From positions 1-47,191 of the forward strand of contig JBIQKN010000019.1 of assembly GCA_044506565.1 (NCBI GenBank): DNA of 47,191 nt, given 5' to 3'. Shown here one piece after another: positions 1-6,847 of the stretch. The stretch comes from Croceibacterium_A sp044506565 (lineage in GTDB: Bacteria; Pseudomonadota; Alphaproteobacteria; Sphingomonadales; Sphingomonadaceae). A program made the translations under genes and the position numbers. The notes under the pieces are model-generated. The model was not told the DNA's origin, searched no databases, and was given only the letters and a program-made list of their open reading frames with translations. Position 1 is the stretch's first letter; each line of letters opens with the position of its first letter.

Positions 1-189
1 GTCGAGTTCACCGGCCCCGACAGCGCCACCGCAACCTCGCAGTCGCTCTACATGGTCCCCGGCGAGGACGGCGCCCCACGCGCGGCGATGATGGCCGAGT
101 ACGACGACGAGCTGGTGCGCGAGGGCGGCCGCTGGAAGTTCGCCCGCCGCGCCGTGCGCGGTCTGATGCCTGCATCGCCCTCGCGCTAG
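1..189 (+). CDS. NTF2-like (SnoaL-type) protein, C-terminal fragment
   Basis: The window opens inside a reading frame that runs 62 codons to a TAG at 187-189. The visible part has the alternating beta-strand pattern and the closing phrase YDDELVREGGRWKFARR that is common at the end of SnoaL-like members of the NTF2 superfamily (small cone-shaped domains used as isomerases, dehydratases or ligand binders). The start and any active-site residues lie outside the window, so the reaction cannot be named. Another protein that looks NTF2-like lies at 540-1154, so the pair may belong to one catabolic cluster; that is inference. Confidence 0.6.
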   Translation, partial: VEFTGPDSATATSQSLYMVPGEDGAPRAAMMAEYDDELVREGGRWKFARRAVRGLMPASPSR

Positions 190-294
190 GGCCCGGCCCG
201 GGCAGGGCGGTCGCGCGGGACCGCACGGCAGCTTCGCGCATTCCCCTGCAATGACCCGCGAACCGACGGATCCGAGCCGCGGCGCCGGCGCGCC

Positions 295-474
295 ATGAGG
301 GATGTGCTCGAGATCTTCGTCGAGATCGTCCTCGCGATCGCCGGAGCGGTGGCGCTGTCGGCTTTGGTAGTCGGCGGGGTGCTGGTGCTGGTCGGCTGCG
401 TGGTCTTCGGCAGTTGCTGGAGCCTGCTCGGCTGGCGCCGCCGGCGATCGGACCGGCCTGGCGAACCCGACTGA
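295..474 (+). CDS. Small hypothetical membrane protein (59 aa)
   Basis: ATG at 295 opens a 59-codon frame ending in TGA at 472-474. Residues about 8-46 are almost entirely hydrophobic (I, V, L, A, G) with a GSCW stretch, followed by a basic patch WRRRRSDR and a short polar tail, as expected for one long or two short membrane helices with the C-terminus inside. There is no obvious strong ribosome-binding site, so translation is less certain than for its neighbours. I do not recognise the family. It sits between two NTF2-like genes on the same strand, with 105 nt before it and 65 nt after it. Confidence 0.4.
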   Translation: MRDVLEIFVEIVLAIAGAVALSALVVGGVLVLVGCVVFGSCWSLLGWRRRRSDRPGEPD

Positions 475-539
475 CGCCGCGTCGGCGGCTTCCCCCGGCG
501 GCGCGGCTGTGCAAGGCTGGGGCCAAGGGAGAGGACCTC

Positions 540-1154
540 ATGGCCAGCAAGTACGAAGCCGAAGTCTACCGCTGCATGGATCCTTCGATCGCGCTGCACG
601 ACCGCACCGAGAACCCGCTGCACCGCGCGATCCTCAGGAACTTCTGCCGCCACGTGCACCTCGAGGGCGCGGCGATGTTCGAGGAGATCACCGCGCCCGA
701 CATGATGGCCGACGATCCGGTCTATCACATCACCTGGGGCGAGAAGCCGTTCCAGGTCTCGGGGCGCCAGGGAGTGTTCGACTTCTACTCGAGTATCGGC
801 GAGATCGTGCTGTGGAACTCGGGCGACCTCGTCGCCGTCGCCGACTGGGGCATCGCCGACGAAATGTGGTTCCACCAGATGTCGACCGGCGCCGAGCTCG
901 GGAAACTGGGGCACAAGGTCGACAAGGACGACGGGCTCTACCTCGTCCATTCGCTGCAGGCGTTCATCTGGCCCTACGACGCAAACGCGCGCCTGAAGGG
1001 CGAGCATCTCTACGAGGACAAGTCGACGCTGCGGATCGAGGAGATCGACCCGGTCGACTACATGACGCCGGCGCGGGTGCGCGAGATCCACCGCGAGTGT
1101 CTCGCCGAGCTCGAGGAGCGCTGGGGGCCCGAGTACTGGGTCTATCGAGGCTGA
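540..1154 (+). CDS. NTF2-like/SnoaL-type domain protein
   Basis: A 204-residue protein starting at ATG 540, chosen because a clear GGGAGAGG ribosome-binding site lies about 7 nt upstream and upstream in-frame sequence looks non-coding. Its aromatic-rich body (for example VYHITWGEKPF, GVFDFYSSIGEIVLWN, VADWGIADEMWFHQM) suggests a ligand-binding cone of the NTF2/SnoaL superfamily, but I cannot assign a substrate. The C-terminal third is charged and helical (TPARVREIHRECLAELEERWG). There is no signal peptide, so it should be cytoplasmic. It could belong to an uncharacterised family used in sterol or aromatic degradation; the neighbourhood does not prove this. Confidence 0.6.
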   Translation: MASKYEAEVYRCMDPSIALHDRTENPLHRAILRNFCRHVHLEGAAMFEEITAPDMMADDPVYHITWGEKPFQVSGRQGVFDFYSSIGEIVLWNSGDLVAVADWGIADEMWFHQMSTGAELGKLGHKVDKDDGLYLVHSLQAFIWPYDANARLKGEHLYEDKSTLRIEEIDPVDYMTPARVREIHRECLAELEERWGPEYWVYRG

Positions 1155-1252
1155 CGAAAAGACTTTCCTACAGGGGCCGGTTGCTGCCAGCATTGCCGGC
1201 CGAAATCGGACAGGATTCGGCTGACTCGAAGCCGGATGGAGGGGACACCGCT

Positions 1253-2497
1253 ATGCATCTCGTCGCAAAGATTCGCCTTTCCGCGGCCGTTCTCGGCGCT
1301 GCCGCGCTCGCTATCGCCGTTCCGGCAGAGGCGGAGTGGGTCGCCAGCTGGACCGCCGCGCCGCACGCGCCGCTCGGCACGCAGGGGCCGTTCGCCGCGG
1401 CGAGCTTCGACAACGTCACGATCACCCAGATCATCCGCCTGACCGAGGGCGGGACGCGGCTGCGCGTGCGGCTTTCGAACCGCTACGGCCCGGCGCCGCT
1501 GAGGATCGGCGCCGCGCGCGTGGTGCAGATCGACGAGGCCAACAACGAGGTTCCCGGCACCGCGCGCACGCTGACTTTCGGCGGCGATCCGGCCGCGGTG
1601 ATTCCGCGCGGCGCGCCGTTCCTGAGCGACGCGGTCGAGGTCGACCTGCCCGACCTCGCGCGGCTCAAGGTCGAGCTCTACCTGCCGACCGATACCGGGC
1701 CGTGCACCTGCCACCTGACCGGGGTCGACGAGCTCGCCGTCTCGCCACCGGGCAACTTCGTCGGCAAGCCGTTCGAACCGGTTTCGACCGCGCAGTTCCG
1801 TGCCTTCCTCGCCGGGGTCGAGGTCGATTCGCCCGACGCGCTCGGCACGATCGTCGCCTACGGCGATTCGATCACCGACGGCGTCGGCGCGACCCCCGGC
1901 GCCAACAACCGCTGGCCCGACGTGCTCGCCGACCGGCTGCAGGCGGCGGGGCTCGAATGGGCGGTCGCCAACCAGGCGATCAGCGGCAACCGCGTGCTGA
2001 GCCCGGGGATGGGAGAGGCGGCGCTCGCGCGCTTCGACGAGGACGTGCTGAGCCTGCCGGGAGTCAAGTACATCATCGTGTTCGAGGGGGTGAACGACAT
2101 CGGTCAGCGCTTCGCCCGGCGCGATCCCAACCAGCCCGGCTTTCCGGGACTCGACCAGCCCGAGATCACGGTCGAGGAGATGATCGCCGGCTACAAGCAG
2201 ATCGTCGCCCGCGCGCACGCCAAGGGGATCAAGGTGATCGGCTCGCCGATCGGGCCCTACAAGGGCGCCGGCTACTGGTCCGAGGAAGGCGAGGCCGCCC
2301 GGCAGGCGATCAACGACTGGATACTCAACAGCGGCACGTTCGATGCGACCGTGCGGCTCGACTCGGCCTTCGCCGATCCCGCCGATCCGGCGAAGATGCG
2401 CGACGGCTACCACATGGGCGACTTCCTCCACGGCAGCCCCGAGGGGCTCAAGGCGGTCGGGGAATCGATCGACCTCGCGCTGTTCGAGGCGGACTGA
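1253..2497 (+). CDS. Secreted SGNH/GDSL-family hydrolase
   Basis: 414 residues from ATG 1253, preceded by GGAGGGG. The first ~27 residues form a Sec signal peptide (basic start, AVLGAAALAIAVP, cleavage near AEA). The SGNH blocks are visible: block I GDSITDG with nucleophile Ser206, block III GVND around residues 279-282, and block V with the DxxH pair Asp390/His393 in DFLHG. An N-terminal beta-rich domain of about 170 residues precedes block I, as in secreted GDSL esterases whose front half resembles a carbohydrate-binding jelly roll. The product is probably a periplasmic or secreted esterase that deacylates a carbohydrate or lipid ester; substrate is unknown. Its stop is 3 nt from the convergent gene on the other strand. 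Confidence 0.85.
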   Translation: MHLVAKIRLSAAVLGAAALAIAVPAEAEWVASWTAAPHAPLGTQGPFAAASFDNVTITQIIRLTEGGTRLRVRLSNRYGPAPLRIGAARVVQIDEANNEVPGTARTLTFGGDPAAVIPRGAPFLSDAVEVDLPDLARLKVELYLPTDTGPCTCHLTGVDELAVSPPGNFVGKPFEPVSTAQFRAFLAGVEVDSPDALGTIVAYGDSITDGVGATPGANNRWPDVLADRLQAAGLEWAVANQAISGNRVLSPGMGEAALARFDEDVLSLPGVKYIIVFEGVNDIGQRFARRDPNQPGFPGLDQPEITVEEMIAGYKQIVARAHAKGIKVIGSPIGPYKGAGYWSEEGEAARQAINDWILNSGTFDATVRLDSAFADPADPAKMRDGYHMGDFLHGSPEGLKAVGESIDLALFEAD

Positions 2498-2500
2498 GCT

Positions 2501-2947
2501 TCAGCCCGGCTTGCCGACCGGGCGGGCGTGGCCGCCGTGGCGCAGGAAGTCGCGGTCGATCCGGTCGATCAGTTCCTGCCCTTCGGCCTTGCCCGCGTTG
2601 AGCCGCAGGATCTCGTCGATCTTGGCCTCGAGCCGGTCGTCGTTCTCCTTCGACGCGGGCGAGCCGAGGTAGAGGAAGTAGGCGAGCCCGACGACCTGCC
2701 AGATCAGCTGGAGGAATTCCGACTGCCAGTTCTCGAACGTGTCGCGCGCCGCCTGCGTGGCGAACTCGGCGAGCTCCGGGCTCTGCCCATGCTGGCGCGC
2801 CTCGTCCTGGAAAGCCTGCCAGCCAAAGTACCAGTGCAGCAGCATCGAGATCAGGAAGAACGCCAGCGTGATCCACGCGTAGCTATACTTGCCGAGCACG
2901 CCGAGCTTGGCTGCGGCGCGTTCGGGGGTTTCCGGGGAATCGACCAT
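2501..2947 (-). CDS. DUF6766 family membrane protein
   Basis: 148 residues from ATG 2947, with a GGAGA ribosome-binding site about 8 nt before it. There are two membrane segments (about residues 20-45, YAWITLAFFLISMLLHWYFG, and 82-100) separated by a hydrophilic stretch. The phrase FENWQSEFLQL, a second helix, then GSPASKENDD and a charged C-terminal coiled-coil-like tail are what I recall for DUF6766, a small family of unknown function. Nothing in the context shows its role. It converges on the SGNH hydrolase and is divergent from the sugar dehydrogenase, leaving 105 nt for two promoters. Confidence 0.65.
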   Translation of the reverse strand: MVDSPETPERAAAKLGVLGKYSYAWITLAFFLISMLLHWYFGWQAFQDEARQHGQSPELAEFATQAARDTFENWQSEFLQLIWQVVGLAYFLYLGSPASKENDDRLEAKIDEILRLNAGKAEGQELIDRIDRDFLRHGGHARPVGKPG

Positions 2948-3052
2948 CTTGGGTCTCCATAGTGGGGTCTGCCCCGACAACGCGGGCGACGGCCAAGGGT
3001 GCCGTCTGCTCGCGAGTGGAACCAGGCCCACCTTCGCGCATTTCGACCGGCG

Positions 3053-4597
3053 ATGAGGGGTCTCTCCGCGCTTTGTGCGCTGTCCCTGAGCGCAGCGGCC
3101 GCCGGCCTGCTTGCAGGCTGCGGCGGCAGCAGTGGCGGCGGCGGTGGTGGAGGCGGTGGCGGAAGCAATTCTCCTCCGGCCTTTACGTCCGCAGCTACGG
3201 CGAGCGTCGCCGAAAACTCGGCCGGGACGCTGCTCACGGCCGCGGCTTCCGATCCCGACGGCGATGCGCTGACGTTCTCGATCGGCGGCGGTGCCGATGC
3301 GGCGCTGTTCCGGATCACGCCCGGCGGCGCGCTGTCGTTTCGCGATCCGCCCGACTTCGAGGCGCCGGCCGACGGCAACGGCGACAACGTCTACGAAGTC
3401 ACGCTCTCGGTGAGCGACGGGCGCGCCAGCGCCAACCAGCAGGTCCGCATCACGGTCACCGACAACGCTGCCGGCAGCTTTGCCGTGCGGCGCGTCGGCA
3501 GCGGGTTCGCCGAACCGGTGTTCCTGACCGCGCTGCCCGGCAGCGGCGGCCGGGTGCTGGTGGTCGAGCGGGCGGGGCGCATCGAGATCCTCGACCCGGC
3601 GACCGGGGCGGTCGCGGCGACCCCGTTCCTCGACATCACCGGGCAGGTCTCGACCGCGGGTGAGCGCGGCCTACTCGCCGTCGCGCTGGCGCCCGACTAC
3701 GCGACGAGCGGACGGGCCTACGTCTTCCTGACCGCGCTCGACGGGCGGATCGAGCTCAGGCGCTACACCTCGCCCGCGAGCAACCGGGCCGCGCTCGACC
3801 CGTCGACCGGCAACCTGCTGCTGGCCATTCCGCATGCGCGCAACAATCACAACGGCGGCTGGCTCGGCTTCGGCACCGACGGGCTGCTGTACATGGCGGT
3901 CGGCGACGGCGGCGGCGTTGGCGATCCCGACGGCAACGGACAGAATCGCAACACGCTGCTCGGCAAGATCCTGCGTCTCGACGTCTCGCGCGACGACTTC
4001 CCGTCCGACACCGCGCGCGATTACGGCATACCCGCGGGCAATCCGTTCGCCGGGGGCGGCGGGGCTCCCGAGATCTGGCTCTACGGGCTGCGCAATCCGT
4101 TCCGCAACAGCTTCGACCGCGCGACCGGCGAGCTGTGGATCGGCGACGTCGGCCAGGGCGCGGTCGAGGAGATCGACCGCGTCGCGATCACCCAGAGCGG
4201 CCTCAACCTCGGCTGGCCGCTGTTCGAGGGAACGCAGCCGTTCCAGGGGACCAATCCCGCGGGGCTGACGATGCCGGTGACCGAGTACGGCCACGGCAAC
4301 GGGCCGCTCGAGGGCAACTCGGTGACGGGGGGCTTCGTCTATCGCGGTCCGGTCGAGCCGCTGCAGGGGCTGTACATCTTCGCCGACTTCATCAGGGGAA
4401 ACATCTGGTCGGTCCCCGCCGCCACGCTCGTTCCGGGCTCGACGGTGTCGAGCGCAAACTACACCCGGCGCAATGCGGACTTTGCGCCCGACGCAGGCAC
4501 GCTCGCGAACATCACCAGTTTCGGCGAGGACGAGGAGGGCAACCTGTTCATCGTCGCCTTCGGCGGGGACGTGTTCATGATCCGGCCGACCGGCTGA
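3053..4597 (+). CDS. PQQ-dependent sugar dehydrogenase lipoprotein with cadherin-like domain
   Basis: 514 residues from ATG 3053. Residues 1-23 are a lipoprotein signal with lipobox LLAGC (Cys23), followed by a glycine-rich spacer. Residues about 42-140 look like one cadherin/BIG-type repeat (SVAENSAGTLL, SDPDGDALTFSI, YEVTLSVSDG), a calcium-binding beta sandwich. From about residue 145 to the end is a six-bladed glucose/sorbosone dehydrogenase propeller: the catalytic His266 sits in NHNGG, followed by GLLYMAVGDGGG, LGKILRLDV, YGLRNPFR and GDVGQGAVEEIDR. This family oxidises aldose sugars at C1 using PQQ, passing electrons to the respiratory chain. No PQQ synthesis genes are in the window, so the cofactor must come from elsewhere in the genome or the environment. 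Confidence 0.9.
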   Translation: MRGLSALCALSLSAAAAGLLAGCGGSSGGGGGGGGGGSNSPPAFTSAATASVAENSAGTLLTAAASDPDGDALTFSIGGGADAALFRITPGGALSFRDPPDFEAPADGNGDNVYEVTLSVSDGRASANQQVRITVTDNAAGSFAVRRVGSGFAEPVFLTALPGSGGRVLVVERAGRIEILDPATGAVAATPFLDITGQVSTAGERGLLAVALAPDYATSGRAYVFLTALDGRIELRRYTSPASNRAALDPSTGNLLLAIPHARNNHNGGWLGFGTDGLLYMAVGDGGGVGDPDGNGQNRNTLLGKILRLDVSRDDFPSDTARDYGIPAGNPFAGGGGAPEIWLYGLRNPFRNSFDRATGELWIGDVGQGAVEEIDRVAITQSGLNLGWPLFEGTQPFQGTNPAGLTMPVTEYGHGNGPLEGNSVTGGFVYRGPVEPLQGLYIFADFIRGNIWSVPAATLVPGSTVSSANYTRRNADFAPDAGTLANITSFGEDEEGNLFIVAFGGDVFMIRPTG

Positions 4598-4627
4598 GTG
4601 CGGCGCCCGCGCCCCTTCGGCATCCTG

Positions 4628-4927
4628 TCAGCCGCCGCGCGCATCGAGCCAGCGGCGGGCCTCGCGCGCCTCGGCGCACAGTTCGCCGCTGCGGCGGCAA
4701 TGCGCCTCGAGCGCTTCGACGCCCTCTCGCTGGCGATCGAGGAACCACGGATCGCTGCGGAACGAAGGCGAAAAGACGTCGCGTACGGGCCCGGCCCTGC
4801 CGTGCGGCTCGGAGACGGCAGGCTGCGCGTCGGCGCCGAGGCGCGCCACCAGGAGGCCGGCCGGAAAGGCCAGCGCCGCGCCGACGAGGCCGGCGGCGAC
4901 GAGCTTCGACAGGTCCTTCCCGCTCAC
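4628..4927 (-). CDS. Small membrane-anchored hypothetical protein
   Basis: About 99 residues if read from GTG 4927, which has AGGATCGG a few bases upstream; an ATG at 4993 would add 22 residues with no typical content. One N-terminal membrane helix (LVAAGLVGAALAFPAGLLVA) is followed by a periplasmic or cytoplasmic domain. The sequence DVFSPSFRSDPWFLDRQREG, then two cysteines in HCRRSGELC and an AEAREARRWLDA ending, resembles a small protein I recall being conserved, without known function, in sphingomonads. The two cysteines, six residues apart, could form a disulfide. It converges on the sugar dehydrogenase and is divergent from ald. Confidence 0.6.
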   Translation of the reverse strand: MSGKDLSKLVAAGLVGAALAFPAGLLVARLGADAQPAVSEPHGRAGPVRDVFSPSFRSDPWFLDRQREGVEALEAHCRRSGELCAEAREARRWLDARGG

Positions 4928-5034
4928 CGGCCGATCCTGCCCCGGGCCGCCATGACCGGGCAAGGCCTTCCTGGCGCCCGCGATTGCGCGCAAGTGGTAG
5001 CAGGCGTAACGACCCGAACGGGAGGAGAGAGCCC

Positions 5035-6153
5035 ATGCTGATCGGCTGCCCGCGCGAGATCAAGAACCAGGAATACCGCGTCGGGCTCACGCCCGAGAGC
5101 GTCAAGGAGCTGGTGAAGCGCGGCCACGCGGTCTGGGTCGAGAGCGGCGCCGGGCTCGGCATCGGCGCCGACGACGACCAGTACCGCGCGGCCGGGGCCG
5201 AGATCGTCGACGGCCCCGAGCCGATCTTCCTGCGCTGCGAGATGGTGGTGAAGGTCAAGGAGCCGCTGCCGGACGAGCGCGCGCTGCTGCACGAAGGCCA
5301 GGTGCTCTACACCTACCTGCACCTCGCGCCCGATCCCCAGCAGACCGCCGACCTCGTCGCCTCGGGCGTGACCGCGATCGCCTACGAAACCGTGACCGGA
5401 CCCGGCGGGACGCTGCCGTTGCTCAAGCCGATGAGCCAGGTCGCCGGGCGAATGAGCATCCAGGCCGGGGCGACCGCGCTCGAGAAGGCGCACGGCGGGC
5501 GCGGCGTGCTGCTCGGCGGTGTGCCCGGGGTCATGCCGGGTACGGTCGCGGTGATCGGCGGCGGGGTGGTCGGGTTCAACGCGGCGCAGATGGCCGTCGG
5601 TCTCGGCGCCGACGTGACGATCCTCGACCACGACCCCGACGTGCTCGAGCGGCTCGGGGTCCACTTCGAAAGCCGCGCGAAGACCCGCTTCGCCAACGAG
5701 GCCAACGTCGCCGAGATGGTCGCCCGGGCGGACCTGGTGATCGGCGCGGTGCTGGTGCCGGGCGCGGCGGCGCCGAAGCTGGTCACCCGCGAGATGCTCA
5801 AGGACATGAAGACCGGCTCGGTGCTGGTCGACGTCGCCATCGACCAGGGCGGCTGCTTCGAGACCAGCCGGCCGACCACCCACGACAATCCGACTTTCGT
5901 GGTCGACGGCATCGTCCACTATTGCGTCGCCAACATGCCGGGCGCCGTCGCGCGGACGAGCACTTACGCGCTCAACAACGTGACGCTGCCGCGCGCGCTC
6001 AAGATCGCCGACCTCGGCTGGAAGCGCGCGATGCGCCGCGACCCGCACCTCGCCGCCGGCCTCAACGTCCACGCCGGGCGGGTGACCTACCCGGCGGTCG
6101 CGGCCGAGCTCGGCTACAAGCTGCTCAGGGTCGAGGAAGCGATCACCGAATAG
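5035..6153 (+). CDS. ald: Alanine dehydrogenase
   Basis: 372 residues from ATG 5035, with a strong GGAGGAGAG ribosome-binding site. It interconverts L-alanine and pyruvate plus ammonia using NAD(H). The N-terminal substrate domain carries Arg15, Lys75 (in VKVKEP) and His96 (in YTYLH), the residues that hold pyruvate and act in catalysis in characterised enzymes, at the same numbers. The Rossmann motif GGGVVGFNAAQMA and the acidic end of strand 2 (LDHD) show NAD binding, and the closing TLPRALKIADLGW is typical. The length equals the family norm. No neighbour is functionally linked. Confidence 0.95.
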   Translation: MLIGCPREIKNQEYRVGLTPESVKELVKRGHAVWVESGAGLGIGADDDQYRAAGAEIVDGPEPIFLRCEMVVKVKEPLPDERALLHEGQVLYTYLHLAPDPQQTADLVASGVTAIAYETVTGPGGTLPLLKPMSQVAGRMSIQAGATALEKAHGGRGVLLGGVPGVMPGTVAVIGGGVVGFNAAQMAVGLGADVTILDHDPDVLERLGVHFESRAKTRFANEANVAEMVARADLVIGAVLVPGAAAPKLVTREMLKDMKTGSVLVDVAIDQGGCFETSRPTTHDNPTFVVDGIVHYCVANMPGAVARTSTYALNNVTLPRALKIADLGWKRAMRRDPHLAAGLNVHAGRVTYPAVAAELGYKLLRVEEAITE

Positions 6154-6163
6154 GCCGCCGCGC

Positions 6164-6559
6164 TCAGGCGAGGAACGGCGCCGAGACTTCGGCCGGCACG
6201 CGCATCAGCTTTCCGCTCGCCCGGTCGATCATCGCCCAGGTCGTCCTGGCGCGGACCACCGCCCTGCCGTTCGCGTCGGTGAAGGTGAAATTCCGGTCAA
6301 ACCGCGCACCGGTCGGGCCTTCGCGGATCTCGGTCACCCCCTCGACGCTGTCGCCGAGCCTGATGTTGCCGCGATAGTCGATCTCGTGCCGGGTCACGAC
6401 CCAGGCATAGGCGGCGATGTGCGCCGGATCGGCGTCGCGCAGCCAGTGTGCCGTGGCGATGTCCTCCATCCAGCGGACCCACACGGTGTTGTTGACGTGC
6501 CCGTTCTCGTCGATGTGCTCGGGGAGCGCGGTGAAGGTCATGGCGAAGCGGTTGCTCAT
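6164..6559 (-). CDS. Acyl-CoA thioesterase, hotdog fold (4HBT type)
   Basis: 131 residues from ATG 6559. The motif HIDENGHVNNTVWVRWMED matches the conserved D-x-x-GHVNN-x-x-Y/V helix of 4-hydroxybenzoyl-CoA-type thioesterases (YbgC/FadM relatives), where the acidic residue before GHVNN drives hydrolysis of the acyl-CoA thioester. The rest (VVTRHEIDYRGNIRLGD, ARFDRNFTF, ARTTWAMID) gives the expected five-strand pattern of a hotdog domain. Cytoplasmic, no signal. It converges on ald with a gap of 10 nt and its promoter side faces the repeat-rich spacer. The natural acyl group cannot be told from sequence. Confidence 0.88.
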   Translation of the reverse strand: MSNRFAMTFTALPEHIDENGHVNNTVWVRWMEDIATAHWLRDADPAHIAAYAWVVTRHEIDYRGNIRLGDSVEGVTEIREGPTGARFDRNFTFTDANGRAVVRARTTWAMIDRASGKLMRVPAEVSAPFLA

Positions 6560-6630
6560 GTGCGCGAGCCTACCGCTTGCGCCTGGGGAATCCAGAGCCT
6601 CGCTCGCTCCCACTCCCCGGAGCGGAGGGC

Positions 6631-6702
6631 GAAAAGAGGGACAGTCCCTATTTTCGCGGCGGCGAGGGAAACGCGGAAAAAGAGGGACAGTCCCTGTTTT
6701 CA
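6631..6702. repeat. Two REP-like GGGACAGTCCC hairpins
   Basis: Two direct copies of one short palindromic unit lie at 6631-6657 and 6675-6702. Each has the core AGGGAC-A-GTCCCT framed by an A-run on the left and a T-run on the right, so each can fold into a hairpin with one mismatch between core and flank. Unit spacing is 44 nt. This looks like the REP-type GGGACAGTCCC elements that are found widely in proteobacteria and are thought to be moved by TnpA-REP (RAYT) transposases; none is in the window. The T-runs could also let them act as weak terminators in either direction. Confidence 0.65.
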
Positions 6703-6703
6703 A

Positions 6704-6847
6704 CCGTCATCCTGAACTTGGTTCAGGGCCTATCGTGCCCCTGGACCCGACGTGCTGGGTAGCGCCACCGTGCAGCAAGGCCGCTCCGGGGAAAGACGGA
6801 CCTGAGAAGGATGAGAAATGGGTCCTGAAACAAGTTCAGGATGACGG
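6704..6847. repeat. 144-bp element with 27-bp terminal inverted repeats
   Basis: Positions 6704-6730 and the reverse complement of 6821-6847 agree at 25 of 27 bases (differences at the 18th and 25th). Each arm also holds its own short palindrome (CCTGAAC..GTTCAGG type). The 90-bp interior shows no reading frame of interest. The arms resemble a dispersed repeat I recall in sphingomonad genomes, beginning GTCATCCTGAAC. It is too small to encode a transposase, so it would be a MITE or REP-like unit. Its right arm overlaps the 3' end of the oligopeptidase B gene. Confidence 0.7.

Noticed and set aside
186..1193. 335-codon frame on the reverse strand
   Set aside because: It lies opposite two forward genes with better starts and protein-like composition; its own translation is Arg/Pro-rich with no motif, as typical for antisense frames in GC-rich DNA.
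3120..3165. GGC/GGT run as a simple-sequence repeat
   Set aside because: It encodes the Gly-rich spacer directly after the lipobox, a normal linker in outer-membrane-facing lipoproteins.
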